Shown: positions 1 through 7,914 of the stretch, one piece after another
Numbering within the stretch: the stretch's first letter is position 1
How the letters are laid out: each line of letters begins with the position of its first letter
Assembly (NCBI RefSeq): GCF_910592395.1
Contig: NC_088317.1
Location: 18,524,039-18,588,038, forward strand
Direction of reading: 5' to 3'
Source: Lineus longissimus
Taxonomy: Eukaryota > Nemertea > Pilidiophora > Heteronemertea > Lineidae
Length of the DNA stretch: 64,000 nt
Translations under genes and position numbers: made by a program
The notes under the pieces: model-generated
Database searches by the model: none
What the model was told of the DNA's origin: nothing
Seen by the model: only the letters and a program-made list of their open reading frames with translations

Positions 1-751
1 CAAATGGTTCCAGCAACTGAAACGACTGGAATTCCTGCATGACACTCTCTAAACAGCACAGGAGTAAACTGAAGACCGTCACCAGCTCCTGGCTATAGCA
101 TCCACTAGATCTTGCCAGGACAAAGATGGACCAGCAAAGACGCTTTGTCACAAGGAGTTTCCTTAAAATGTAAAGATAAATGAGCCTTGTGGCCTCGCAA
201 ATAATACTGCTATTGGAGAACAACAGCGCCTAAGTAGGTCTAGGCATACTGGTCTGGCCAGTTAAAGTCCATTGAATGGGACTTAAAACAGCTCGCATAA
301 AGGTACATCATTTCTTTTTTCATGCCGTTTATGCAGGACTAGGCCTAGTTGTGACTGTCTCGTGCCACCATCTAGCCACAAGTCATGAAAGGCCCACTAC
401 ATTGAAAGAGTTCTTCAACCTACTGTGTCAGGTCATGCTATTGTCTCTTGGACCTGTGCTAGATAAGATCTTTGTCTCTTCCTCCACATGGATCTTTTTC
501 ACTGACAACATCATGGAGCACCACCTCCTGCATATCACAGCACACATGTGCCTAGCTCCATTCCGTCTCAGTTACAAACTTTGCTTCAAGAGCAGCTGTC
601 TTCAAACTTCTTCAAGACCCTTATCCTTTTTAAAACCTAAAACTCTGTCCCAGTTTTATAATTTAGATATAAAATCTAAAATCATTGATGGAGATTAGTG
701 TACATTTATTGTAAAACTTAAGAGCTTAGTGCCCATTCTCATGCTACCTAC
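1..751. other. Intron or flank left of RB-family exon 4; no exon recognised
   Basis: This stretch should be intron or further gene body of the RB-like gene. A plus-strand open frame at 276-698 (140 codons) has no recognisable family, no splice context and the opposite orientation. I do not call it a gene. Confidence 0.4.
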
Positions 752-925
752 CCAGGATTTTTCTCCTCTGGTCTGAAGATGTTATCAAATAGTTTCTCAT
801 ATTTGAAATATATTGCCGAGACGATGCAGTAATTCCGTTCCAAGTCGATGATATTCTGAAGGACAGCTTCACTTAATTTACATGATTCTTTGATCACACG
901 CAGCTTCTGGAAGAATGTTGCCATG
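752..925 (-). CDS. Retinoblastoma-family (p107/p130-like) gene, exon 4
   Basis: This is the most diagnostic exon of the gene. It reads MATFFQKLRVIKESCKLSEA, then a helix with LERNYCIVSAIYFKYEKLFDNIF. Vertebrate p107/p130 have the same pattern: FFxKMKKW, then LERNFxVSxVIFKKYEPIFxDIF, in the N-terminal (DUF3452-type) domain. The RB1 protein itself lacks the LERN motif, so p107/p130 is the better match. The acceptor is tttgcag|C at 926 and the donor GG|GTAGGT at 751. The split codon AA|C makes a continuous N-M-A-T-F-F. The exon is left in phase 2. The rest of the gene, including the A/B pocket, must lie to the left; I found no further exon in 1-751. Confidence 0.8.
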
Positions 926-1049
926 CTGCAAAGAAATCAAAGACTCATTATGCAGTTCATGCAGCAGATATTGGCTCTAGTTTCATTGCAATTCAATTGA
1001 AAATCTGTAGACTGATTCTACAACTACAACAGACTAAGACCAGACCTAC

Positions 1050-1201
1050 TTTACATCAGCCTCCTTGAGCAGGTCCATGACGGTTGGAGTCGGATAAGAC
1101 AAGTCACCATTTTCAGCGTGTAAGTCCAGCATCCCATAAGGATAGCGCTTGTCGACTGTAACAGTGTACAGCAAAGCGCAGTACCACACCTTTGGGTCAC
1201 C
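1050..1201 (-). CDS. Retinoblastoma-family (p107/p130-like) gene, exon 3
   Basis: The exon is 152 bases, with acceptor tttcacag|GGT and donor AAA|GTAGGT, entered in phase 0 and left in phase 2. It reads GDPKVWYCALLYTV...SYPTPTVMDLLKEADV. This parallels the p107/p130 stretch HWLACALYVACR...VSLTRLLRSA of the N-terminal domain: a W followed by a cysteine- and alanine-rich helix, a variable loop, then TxxxLLKxA leading straight into the next helix. An earlier GT (GAT|GTAAAG) would break the frame of exon 4, so the donor at 1049 is preferred. The loop differs strongly from vertebrate p107, so the gene is divergent. Confidence 0.7.
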
Positions 1202-1385
1202 CTGTGAAATTAAGAAAGATTGATTAAAAGCCATGGCTTTTAACAAATATCTGGACAATGCCCCTTTTAAATCTTGTTACATTAAGGAATTTTGATGTGG
1301 AGGTCTGGGGAATAAATAAATTCTGTAAGCTTGCCTGGCCATGATCCCCGCCCCCCCCCCCCTTGAAAGTACACAAAAAACTTAC

Positions 1386-1509
1386 AGTGTATTCATCTTT
1401 ATAATTTGTAGTCAGCTCCGCCAACATACTCGTCACAGTCTGTTGGACATCATCACTTGCTCCAAGCCTCTTGCCCAAGGCTGAATAGCTTGAATCAACA
1501 AGCGCCATT
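1386..1509 (-). CDS. Retinoblastoma-family (p107/p130-like) gene, exon 2
   Basis: The exon lies between an acceptor (tatgaacag|A) and a donor (ACT|GTAAGT). It is 124 bases long, entered in phase 2 and left in phase 0. It reads ...LVDSSYSALGKRLG, then a stretch ending TTNYKDEYTV. This fits the start of the pocket-protein N-terminal domain, where p107/p130 have a helix of the form ALCQxLNLDE followed by a conserved NY near the next exon border. In that family the N-terminal domain is a cyclin-fold-like unit that helps bind partners; the protein represses E2F genes in the nucleus. The match is distant, so the family rests on exons 2 to 4 together. Confidence 0.6.
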
Positions 1510-1592
1510 CTGTTCATAAAAAGGAAAGAGAAGGCAGTTAGGAAACAGATCAACATGACCTTCCTCGATATATGGGGCAAAGGACAACTTAC

Positions 1593-1762
1593 AGCAAACA
1601 AGAGGTGTTTCCAAATGAAGGCATCCTGTCTTCCAAAATGAACGATTTCAACGAAGTTAGTTTGTGCGCTGACCATTCGTGCGTTTGTACTGTAGGACTT
1701 TTGACGTGTTCTAGTGTGTGCATTTGTTTGGGTTCAGGTCGGTCTTCGTCGAAATCATCCAT
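1593..1762 (-). CDS. Retinoblastoma-family (p107/p130-like) gene, exon 1 (start exon)
   Basis: This is the first coding exon of the gene at the left edge, read leftwards. I start at the ATG at 1762 (residues MDDFDEDRPEP...). The frame stays open for 56 codons plus 2 bases to a strong donor (GCT|GTAAGT) at 1592. The split codon CT|A joins exactly to the acceptor at 1509. The N-terminal residues are acidic and low in complexity, as is usual for the variable N terminus of pocket proteins, so this exon has no diagnostic homology of its own. It is assigned by its splice phase and by the exons that follow. An ATG slightly upstream lies in another frame. The promoter and 5' UTR should lie in 1763-2370. 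The start codon is an inference. Confidence 0.55.
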
Positions 1763-2370
1763 GGACGATGGAGGGTCATGAAAGCTAAACCTGTCAATGA
1801 AGCCATAGCCATGTCACCAGTAACAATGCACGAGTGACATGAACCGAACTCTACTCCGCACAGCCAGCAAGCGGTGAATGCTGTGCGGGAAGGGCCACTG
1901 GATCGATTGGCTGAATTGGCTCTGCACTAGGTGGGCCTTAGCCTAGGTCTCAGCCCAAGTCACCTGCATGACTGTGGACCCACAACCGATGTGCTCAATC
2001 ACCAAAGATTGAGAATTTGTTGACAGTGAGATGGGCGAGATTGCAATGCATTTAGGCCTATTGATAATTAGGCCTAGGCCTATGTCATGATATACTAGCC
2101 TATACCTAGTAGGAATAGGCTAGGCTATACAAAACATGAAGGAAGAGACAGAAAACTGAAAAAGCAGTGCAAACAGTAGGCCTAAAGATATTCCATTTCT
2201 ACACCACATCTCATCTTAAAACTTTTTTCTCAGAGATAAACCAATAAACAAATTTTAAAAGATTTTCATAAACTATTTCAATGCACATATCACACCTATT
2301 TTAGTGCAAAAAACGAGTTATTTCTTGTTTACAATTACAACTCATGAACAAAAATCTCCCTAAATCAGCA
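1763..2370. promoter_or_regulatory. Upstream region of the RB-like gene (5' UTR and promoter zone)
   Basis: No coding sequence is seen. The zone is directly upstream of the start exon on the minus strand. From 2040 to 2120 it contains several overlapping AGGCCTA/TAGGCCT motifs and a CCTAGG palindrome, a composition common in some marine invertebrate genomes. No TATA box or single promoter element can be pinned down. Confidence 0.35.
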
Positions 2371-2547
2371 AAATTACCCGCGACGCCGGGTTGGGTTATG
2401 TCGAAAAAGTGCACCCGCTAGCGATGGGTACTACCCTGTATTTGGGTATCCGGTCGTTTCGCTCCCTGACCTTTCGCCCCGTCGTTTCGCTCCATATCGG
2501 AGAAGCAGGTACCTGAAGCGCGGAGACCTCGCACATAGGGAAATCTC
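2371..2547. repeat. GC-rich repeat-like block with CGTTTCGC motifs
   Basis: This is a short GC-rich block with repeated GTCGTTTCGCTCC-like words (around 2451-2495), abutting the 68-bp array. It is probably part of a transposable element flank. No gene is seen. Confidence 0.4.
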
Positions 2548-3532
2548 ATCAGTCTTTGCTGCTCTGCCAAGTTGTCAACATGGTGAGAGAGATGAGACAG
2601 TCACAGCCCGGCCAAATCAGTCCTGACTGCTCCACCGTGTTGCCAACATGCTGAGATAGATGAGACAGTCACAGCCAGGCCAGATCAGTCTTTGCTGCTC
2701 TGCCAAGTTGTCAACATGGTGAGAGAGATGAGGAAGTCACAGCCAGCAGGCCGAATCAGTCCTGGCTGCTCCACCGTGCTGCCAACATGATGAGTGAGAT
2801 GAGACAGTCACAGCCAGGCCAGATCAGTCTTTGCTGCTCTGCCAAGTTGTCAACATGACGAGAGAGATGAGACAGTCACAGCCAGGCCGAATCAGTCCTG
2901 GCTGCTCCAGCGTGTTAACAGCATGATGAGAGAGATGAGACAGTCACAGCCAGGCGGCATCAGTCTTTGCTGCTCTGCCAAGTTGTCACATGGTGAGAGA
3001 GATGAGACAGTCACAGCCAGGCCGAATCAGTTCTGGCTGCTCCACCGTGACCAGGCCGAATCAGTCCTGGCTGCTCCACCGTGTTGACAACATGATGAGA
3101 GTGATGAGACAGTCACATCCAGGCCCATCAATCTTCGCCGCACTGCCTAGTTGTTAATATGGCGAGAGAGATGAGACAATCACAGCCAGGCCAAATCAGT
3201 CTCGGCTGCTCTGCCAAGTTGTCTACATGGTGAAAGAGATGAGAGACAGTCACAGCCAGGCCAAATCAGTCTTGGCTGCTCTGCCAAGTTGTCTATATGG
3301 TGAGAGAGATGAGACAGTCACAGCCAGGCGGCATCAGTCTTCGCCGCACTGCCTAGTTGTTAATATGGTGAGAGAGATGAGACAGTCACAGCCAGGCCAA
3401 ATTAGTCTTGGCTGCTCTGCCAAGTTGTCAACATGGTGAGAGAGATGAGGAAGTCACAGCCAGGCCGAATCAGTCCTGGCTGCTCCACCGTGTTGACAAC
3501 ATGATGAGAGAGATGAGATAGTCACAGCCACA
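2548..3532. repeat. 68-bp minisatellite array, copy 1
   Basis: A tandem array of about 14 units has a period near 68 bp. Each unit carries a GAGAGAGATGAGACAGTCACAG core and a variable half. Three variable halves alternate: CTGCTCCACCGTGTTG, CTGCTCTGCCAAGTTGTC and CGCACTGCCTAGTTGTTA. The period is not a multiple of three, so open frames inside the array are not genes. The same family forms 27600-28815 and 29490-29745. Confidence 0.9.
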
Positions 3533-3694
3533 GTACTTCGATCGTTTCTCCTCCGCACGTGCTAGGACGTGTCTGTCGGAGCTGACAGCTACCTCGATGA
3601 TTAGGACCTCCTTTTCCTTCTCATAGAAGACGAGCATGTCGGGGTGCCGGTGTTTTATAGCCGGGCCCGTGGGGACTAGCGAGTCCCAGAGCAA
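3533..3694 (-). pseudogene. Fragment of a retrotransposon C-terminal PD-(D/E)xK endonuclease-like domain
   Basis: An open stretch reads LLWDSLVPTGPAIKHRHPDM, then LVFYEKEKEVLIIEVAVSSD, then EEKRSKY. The R/H-PD followed after about 14 residues by an I-I-E-V-A-V strand is the pattern of the restriction-like endonuclease or allied C-terminal domain found on invertebrate non-LTR retrotransposon polyproteins. It also has the usual charged xxExEKxxKY tail. The frame then runs directly into the 68-bp array at about 3533, so the fragment is truncated at the junction. No reverse transcriptase is seen upstream. This is a dead fragment, not a host gene. Confidence 0.6.
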
Positions 3695-3811
3695 TCTCAG
3701 CTTCTTTCCAGAGTACGAGTGGTCATTGGAACCGGCTTCTCAAGACCACATACCGATGGTATCCATCAATATGTGTCTCCTTGACTGATGTAAACAGTAC
3801 CGGTACCATAG
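3695..3811. other. Spacer between retroelement fragment and large transposon
   Basis: Short unique sequence; nothing is recognised apart from the adjacent direct repeat at 3812. Confidence 0.4.
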
Positions 3812-3820
3812 AGGATGTAG
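3812..3820 (+). repeat. Candidate target-site duplication, left copy (AGGATGTAG)
   Basis: AGGATGTAG lies 3 bases outside the left inverted repeat. The same 9 bases, in the same orientation, lie 3 bases outside the right inverted repeat at 22429-22437. The 3-base spacer is AGC on both sides. Confidence 0.7.
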
Positions 3821-3823
3821 AGC

Positions 3824-3972
3824 TGTGTCAAGCTAGCCCAAAATTTCTATACCCAAATCAAGCTAGCCCCATATTTCCAACGCCAAGTTTACTCGGGTCT
3901 TACTCGAACTTACTCGGGTAAAGTGTCAAGCCAGCACTAAATTTCCAGCCCCATTTTTGGCGTTTTTGCGTT
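3824..3972 (+). repeat. Left terminal inverted repeat of the giant element
   Basis: It begins TGTGTCAAGCTAGC. Three copies of a TCAAGC[TC]AGC motif occur at about 3827, 3858 and 3927, plus ACTCGGGT / ACTCGAAC / ACTCGGGT repeats near 3890-3920. Such iterated motifs are typical transposase-binding sites in long terminal repeats. Confidence 0.85.
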
Positions 3973-4217
3973 TACATTTTCGTCGAGTCAAAATGCAATC
4001 ACCGACAGTAACCGACCTGAAAGCCATCTACTAAAAGTTAACTGTAAGCCATTCTAACTAAAAGTTAACTATAACCTACCGGTTATACTAATTCCCGACC
4101 TCCCCCGACTTTTCTCGACATTTACCGACTTGCGGAAAATGCTCCCAAAATATAGTGTATTAATCATCAGAATATTTATATTTGTACTGTTTACATACAT
4201 ATACAGCACATCGGTTA

Positions 4218-4980
4218 ATTTCAAGACTTTTGAACGCTGCTAAGTTGAGCAAATCAACTCCAATAATTACATCTATTTACCGACCGCAATTATTTTCTGC
4301 AGGTCGGTAATCTTTGTTAGTTGTGGTTGTCGCTTCTTGTAAACTGTACATGTATATGCTCGTGTTCGGCCTTAATTTTTTTTCTTACCACCCCAAGCTG
4401 AAAAACCACTTGGAGATGGCACTTTTTCTGATTGTTCCTCGACGAAACCACATGGGTACGGTCGGGGGCGATACCCTGCATTGCCTCATACCACTCTCGT
4501 TCCTAGGTGTGACCAGAATATTTTTAAAAATCTTTTTAAAGTAAATTTTCCATTTTTTTTCTTAACACCCTAAGCTCAAAAACCACTTGGAGATGGCACT
4601 TTTTCTGATTGTTCCTCGACCAGACCACTTGTGTACGGTCGGGGACGATGCCCCGCATAGCCTCATACCACTCTCGTTCCTAGGTGTGACCCGAATTTTT
4701 CAAAAATATTTTTAAAGTAAATTTTCCATTTTTTTTCTTACCACCCCAAGCTCACAAACCACTTGGAGATGACACTTTTTCTGATTGTTCCTCAACCAAA
4801 CCACTTGGGTACGGTCGGGGACGATGCCCTGCATAGCCTCATACCGCTCTCGTTCCTAGGTATGACCAGAATTAAAAAAAAATATTTTTAAAGTAAATTT
4901 TCCATTTTTTTTCTTACCACCCCAAGCTCAAAAACCACTTGGAGATGACTTTTTCTGATTGTTCCTCGACCAAACCAAAT
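4218..4980 (+). repeat. Leader plus 176-bp satellite block, left copy
   Basis: A leader of about 170 bp (4218-4390, with a GACCGCAATTATTTTCTGCAGGTCGG core) is followed by four tandem units starting near 4391, 4568, 4744 and 4920, a period of about 176 bp. Each unit has a conserved part (CCACTTGGAGATGGCAC ... GTACGGTCGGGG ... CTCGTTCCTAGGTGTGACC) and an A/T-rich tail. The last unit is cut off by the insertion at 4980. Short open frames here are by-products of the repeat. Confidence 0.9.
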
Positions 4981-5149
4981 GGATGCGGGGTATGATAATG
5001 ATACTAATGAAAATGTTGACATCAGTATATGGTTGATGAGATAACAAGGTAAGGAAGAAGAAAAAAGATGAAAGTGCGGCAGATTCACCGGGAGTCGAAC
5101 CCGTGACCAGCCGATCCACAGTCAAACACATTATCATACCCCGCATCCA
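4980..5149 (-). mobile_element. 170-bp foldback (MITE-like) insertion with tRNA-like interior
   Basis: The ends are perfect 21-bp inverted repeats (4980-5000 and 5129-5149, starting TGGATGCGGGGTATG). The insertion interrupts a 176-bp satellite unit right after its CCAAACCA word. The minus strand contains a perfect Pol III B-box-like GGTTCGACTCC with a paired T-stem, preceded by an anticodon-loop-like CTGTGGA. It lacks a matching acceptor stem, so it is not a working tRNA gene. It may be a tRNA-derived SINE that acquired inverted ends, or a MITE that captured a tRNA. Confidence 0.6.
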
Positions 5150-5707
5150 AACTTATCAAACTGCAGCACATACTGATTCCGGGCGTTCGAGTACTACCGA
5201 CGATGGATCGAATCGGCTGCTGGTATTTTCGAGGATACATTGGAATTAGGGTATCCTGAGCTTCAGACCTTTTATGCTTCTTAATTCGTCATATCGAGAG
5301 GCGGAGGATATTGTAAACCACTGGTGCCTAGATGGTTAAAGGGGTACGCCGGTCGTTGACGTATATTTACTGTTTGGTCCAATCATATCTAGTTCCTACT
5401 TCTAACGCCAATCAACTCCAATAGTCAGCAGTCAAACGCTCGAGCGCTATCTGTATACAATTGGTTCGTGTATAAGTTTTCCCGACCGCTGCAAGTTAGT
5501 TCATGGTCCGACTTTGTGTTTTAAGGATGCGGGTTACTTTGTTGCCCGATGACCATCCTCCTCCCTCTGTACACAAGCTCGGTCAATAGTGTCGAATATT
5601 GGCCTGTGCTTTAGGACGCCTGATGACCAATTAATTAGATGTTCGAGTGACCCTGCTCGTAGGGTCGGAGAAACGAACAGCGAACATTGACCCCGGATTT
5701 CCTCAAG
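5150..5707. other. Unique sequence upstream of the start exon at 5708
   Basis: No repeat or ORF is recognised. It would serve as promoter and 5' UTR if the exon at 5708 is real. Confidence 0.3.
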
Positions 5708-5794
5708 ATGGCTTTAGATGTAGACAAACTTGTTACTGATGGGAGTAATGCTGACAAAATCGGAGTGATTTATAAGCGTCTCGCCAGTTTATTT
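5708..5794 (+). CDS. Candidate start exon inside the giant element (29 codons)
   Basis: An ATG at 5708 (context CTCAAGATGGCT) opens 29 codons, MALDVDKLVTDGSN and on to ...YKRLASLF. The frame ends in phase 0 at a textbook donor TTT|GTAAGTAT at 5795. The residues look like an ordered helical protein rather than random translation, but I do not recognise the family. A possible next exon is 6439-6472 (acceptor tcatgttag|ACC, donor AAAT|GTAAGT), which keeps the frame open. It could be the first exon of the element's own transposase or a captured host exon. Existence is inferred from ATG, frame and donor only. Confidence 0.4.
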
Positions 5795-6159
5795 GTAAGT
5801 ATAGATTAAACCAGTTAGGTTGCGGAAAATACTCGCCACATTTATCCGAGGACTTTATTTGACACGTGGCGGAAAACGACAGTGAAACCACCTGCTATGT
5901 TTCTGAATCGAGAAAGTCCTAATCCTAGTCAGCAGTGAAGGACATGGCAGATTCATCTTGACCACAAAAGTTTTTGCATCTCCCAAGATCCGGTTATGGA
6001 CCATGGGAAGGTTCAGGGAGAGCAACTCCCTGAAAAGGGCGAGAAGGCGGCCAGTGCACGATTCTGCTGAGACGGCCTGGTCCAGCTGGACTTATGCCAA
6101 TTGCTTTGATACCATCAAAAATAATCGTCGCCCAAAAAGGCAAAAAAGCATTATAAAAG

Positions 6160-6234
6160 TTGCGCTTGGTAGGATTCGAACCCACAACACAGGTCATGCC
6201 AGTCTGACGCTCTATGCTCTGAGCTAACGCGCCA
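6160..6234 (-). repeat. tRNA-Lys-like SINE head
   Basis: The minus strand carries an A-box-like TTAGCTCAGAGC, a D-arm pair GCTC/GAGC, AGAGCGTCAGACT as in tRNA-Lys, and a B box GGTTCGAATCC. The acceptor-like ends pair with one mismatch. The anticodon stem does not pair, so it is a tRNA-derived SINE or pseudogene, not an active tRNA. A related tail (TGTTGTGGGTTCGAACC) is at 6600-6617 on the plus strand. Confidence 0.6.
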
Positions 6235-6284
6235 CAACTGCTGAAAGTTGTTCGACCACTTTGTGGAGTTTGATTTGCCCTTTC

Positions 6285-6372
6285 TTCGACGATTTGCGCA
6301 TGTCCCTGCCATGATTAGCCCCTTTGCGCATGACCATGTCACGATTAGCCCATTTGCGCATGTCTTTGGAAT
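6285..6372 (+). repeat. Short tandem repeat, TTTGCGCATG...GATTAGCCC
   Basis: Three near-copies of TTTGCGCATG with intervening ...C[AC]TGATTAGCCC, period about 36-40 bp. No function is seen. Confidence 0.6.
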
Positions 6373-6816
6373 GGCACTGTGATGGCCAGGGCATTTTCAA
6401 ATTGCGTGGTGAACAAACACTCCCGATTTCTCATGTTAGACCGTGTCGACGTTGTCAAAAAGCGTGATCAAATGTAAGTACGATGTTCTTTGTTACTGTT
6501 TATTAGGCGTATTTAGTCACTGTTGATTTTTCAGGCCGAAATATTATGTTCTAAAGGTACTGCGGTGTATACCAATCAATACACTGCATGCATGCCTCGT
6601 GTTGTGGGTTCGAACCAAATAAGCGGAGATGTGCCGAAGTCTTCCATCTTTGACCTTGCACCTCCAGCGCATCTTAATATCGTCTTTTATTGTTGTTTTA
6701 GGTCACGTACCCGTAATAAACGTCTAAGCCATATTTCAGTTGAATAAAGACAATCCGCCACACTCATAACTTTTTCCCAGAGGCTTAGTTAATGAGGAAC
6801 GCTTTCCATCCAAATA

Positions 6817-6935
6817 CAGTGGAACCTCTGTTAGCGAACACCTCTCTATTAAGGACAACCTCTCTATTAAGGACAACCACTCTATTAAGAACAACCTCTC
6901 TATTAAGGACACAAGTTTTGGTCCCAAAATTGGTC
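6817..6935 (+). mobile_element. pogo/Tigger-like transposon terminus with 17-bp tandem repeats
   Basis: The sequence TA|CAGTGGAACCTC is the terminal motif of pogo/Tigger-type Tc1/mariner elements. It is followed by four or five copies of a 17-bp ACCTCTCTATTAAGGAC unit. The matching right end was not found nearby, so this is a lone or truncated terminus. A second, divergent end is at 53983-54027. Confidence 0.6.
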
Positions 6936-7149
6936 GTTTCCATTCAATTTGACCTCGTGAATCATTTCGACCTACTTTGAGATGTAAGAGGCCCCTATTG
7001 GCGGCTTTGTGTAACTATATCTTGCCTGCCTAGCTGCTGCCTATATTCTCCCTTTAATATCAACACCAGTGACTAGTGATGTTTCCTAAACACCAGACCG
7101 ATTTAATTGTGGTGTGCACAGGGTTGTCATCAATCTTGTTGTCCATATG

Positions 7150-7730
7150 AGATTGTATTCTTCTGTCTTTGCAGACAGCTCTACTGTAAGAGCAGGCCTA
7201 GATTTTTGGTATCGGGAGGTTCTTCAACCGAAGGAGGGTCAAGTTTGGAGGCAAGCTACAAGGTTAGAATAGATATTAGTTTGTAAAGTGAAAAAGTTTG
7301 AAAGTTTGTGAAATTGTATCCTTCTATCTTTGCAGGCAGTTCAACTGGAAGTGCAGGCCTAGTGCAGGCAAAGATTTCTGGTATCGGGAGGTTCTTCAAA
7401 CGGAGGAGGGTCTAGTTTGGAGGCAAGCCACAAGGTTAAAATAGATATTAGTTTGTAAAGTGAAAAAGTTTGAAAGTTTATGAGATTGTATCCTTCTATC
7501 TTTGCAGAAAGTTCTACTGGAAGAGCAGGCCTAGATATCTGGTATCAGGAGGTTCTTCAACCGAAGGAGGGTCTAGTTTGGAGGCAAGTCACAAGGTTAG
7601 AATAGATATTAGTTTGTAAAGTGAAAAAGTTTGACAGTTGATGAGATTGTTTTCTTCTATCTTTGCAGACAGTTCAACTTGAAGTGCAGGCCTAGATATC
7701 AGGTATCGGGAGGTTTTTCTTTAGAATCCT
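7150..7730 (+). repeat. Tandem array of four exon-like cassettes (period about 165 bp)
   Basis: Four units each contain an acceptor-like TCTATCTTTGCAG (ends near 7174, 7336, 7507 and 7668). About 90-105 bases later the first three have a donor-like CA[AC]AAG|GTTA. The segment between is open in two frames: for example QLYCKSRPRFLVSGGSSTEG in one frame and GLDFWYREVLQPKEG in another. The fourth unit is truncated. This looks like duplicated exon plus intron units rather than simple DNA, but no protein family is recognised. Confidence 0.6.
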
Positions 7731-7861
7731 ATTTTTAAATCCCACTTGCACGTTTTCTTTAGTAATGACTTTTATTTTATCCTGTATTGATGTTTTAATG
7801 TTTTATTATAAATTGTAAAGTGCTTAGAAGTTTTAACAACGTTAAGCGCTATACACATTTT

Positions 7862-7865
<4 letters not shown>

Positions 7866-7898
<33 letters not shown>

Positions 7899-7912
7899 TA
7901 ATAATTAATAAT
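7866..7912 (+). repeat. (AAT)n microsatellite
   Basis: A run of AAT/AATA repeats of about 45 bp precedes the 286-bp satellite. Confidence 0.9.
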
Positions 7913-7914
7913 CA

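Noticed and set aside
276-698. 140-codon plus-strand ORF
   Set aside because: No family, wrong strand relative to the RB-like gene, and no splice or promoter support.
3227-3439. Plus-strand ORF in the 68-bp array
   Set aside because: It reads the minisatellite unit in rotating frames.
6160-6234. Active tRNA gene on the minus strand
   Set aside because: A and B boxes and one acceptor-stem pairing are present, but the anticodon stem does not pair, so a SINE head or pseudogene is the better call.
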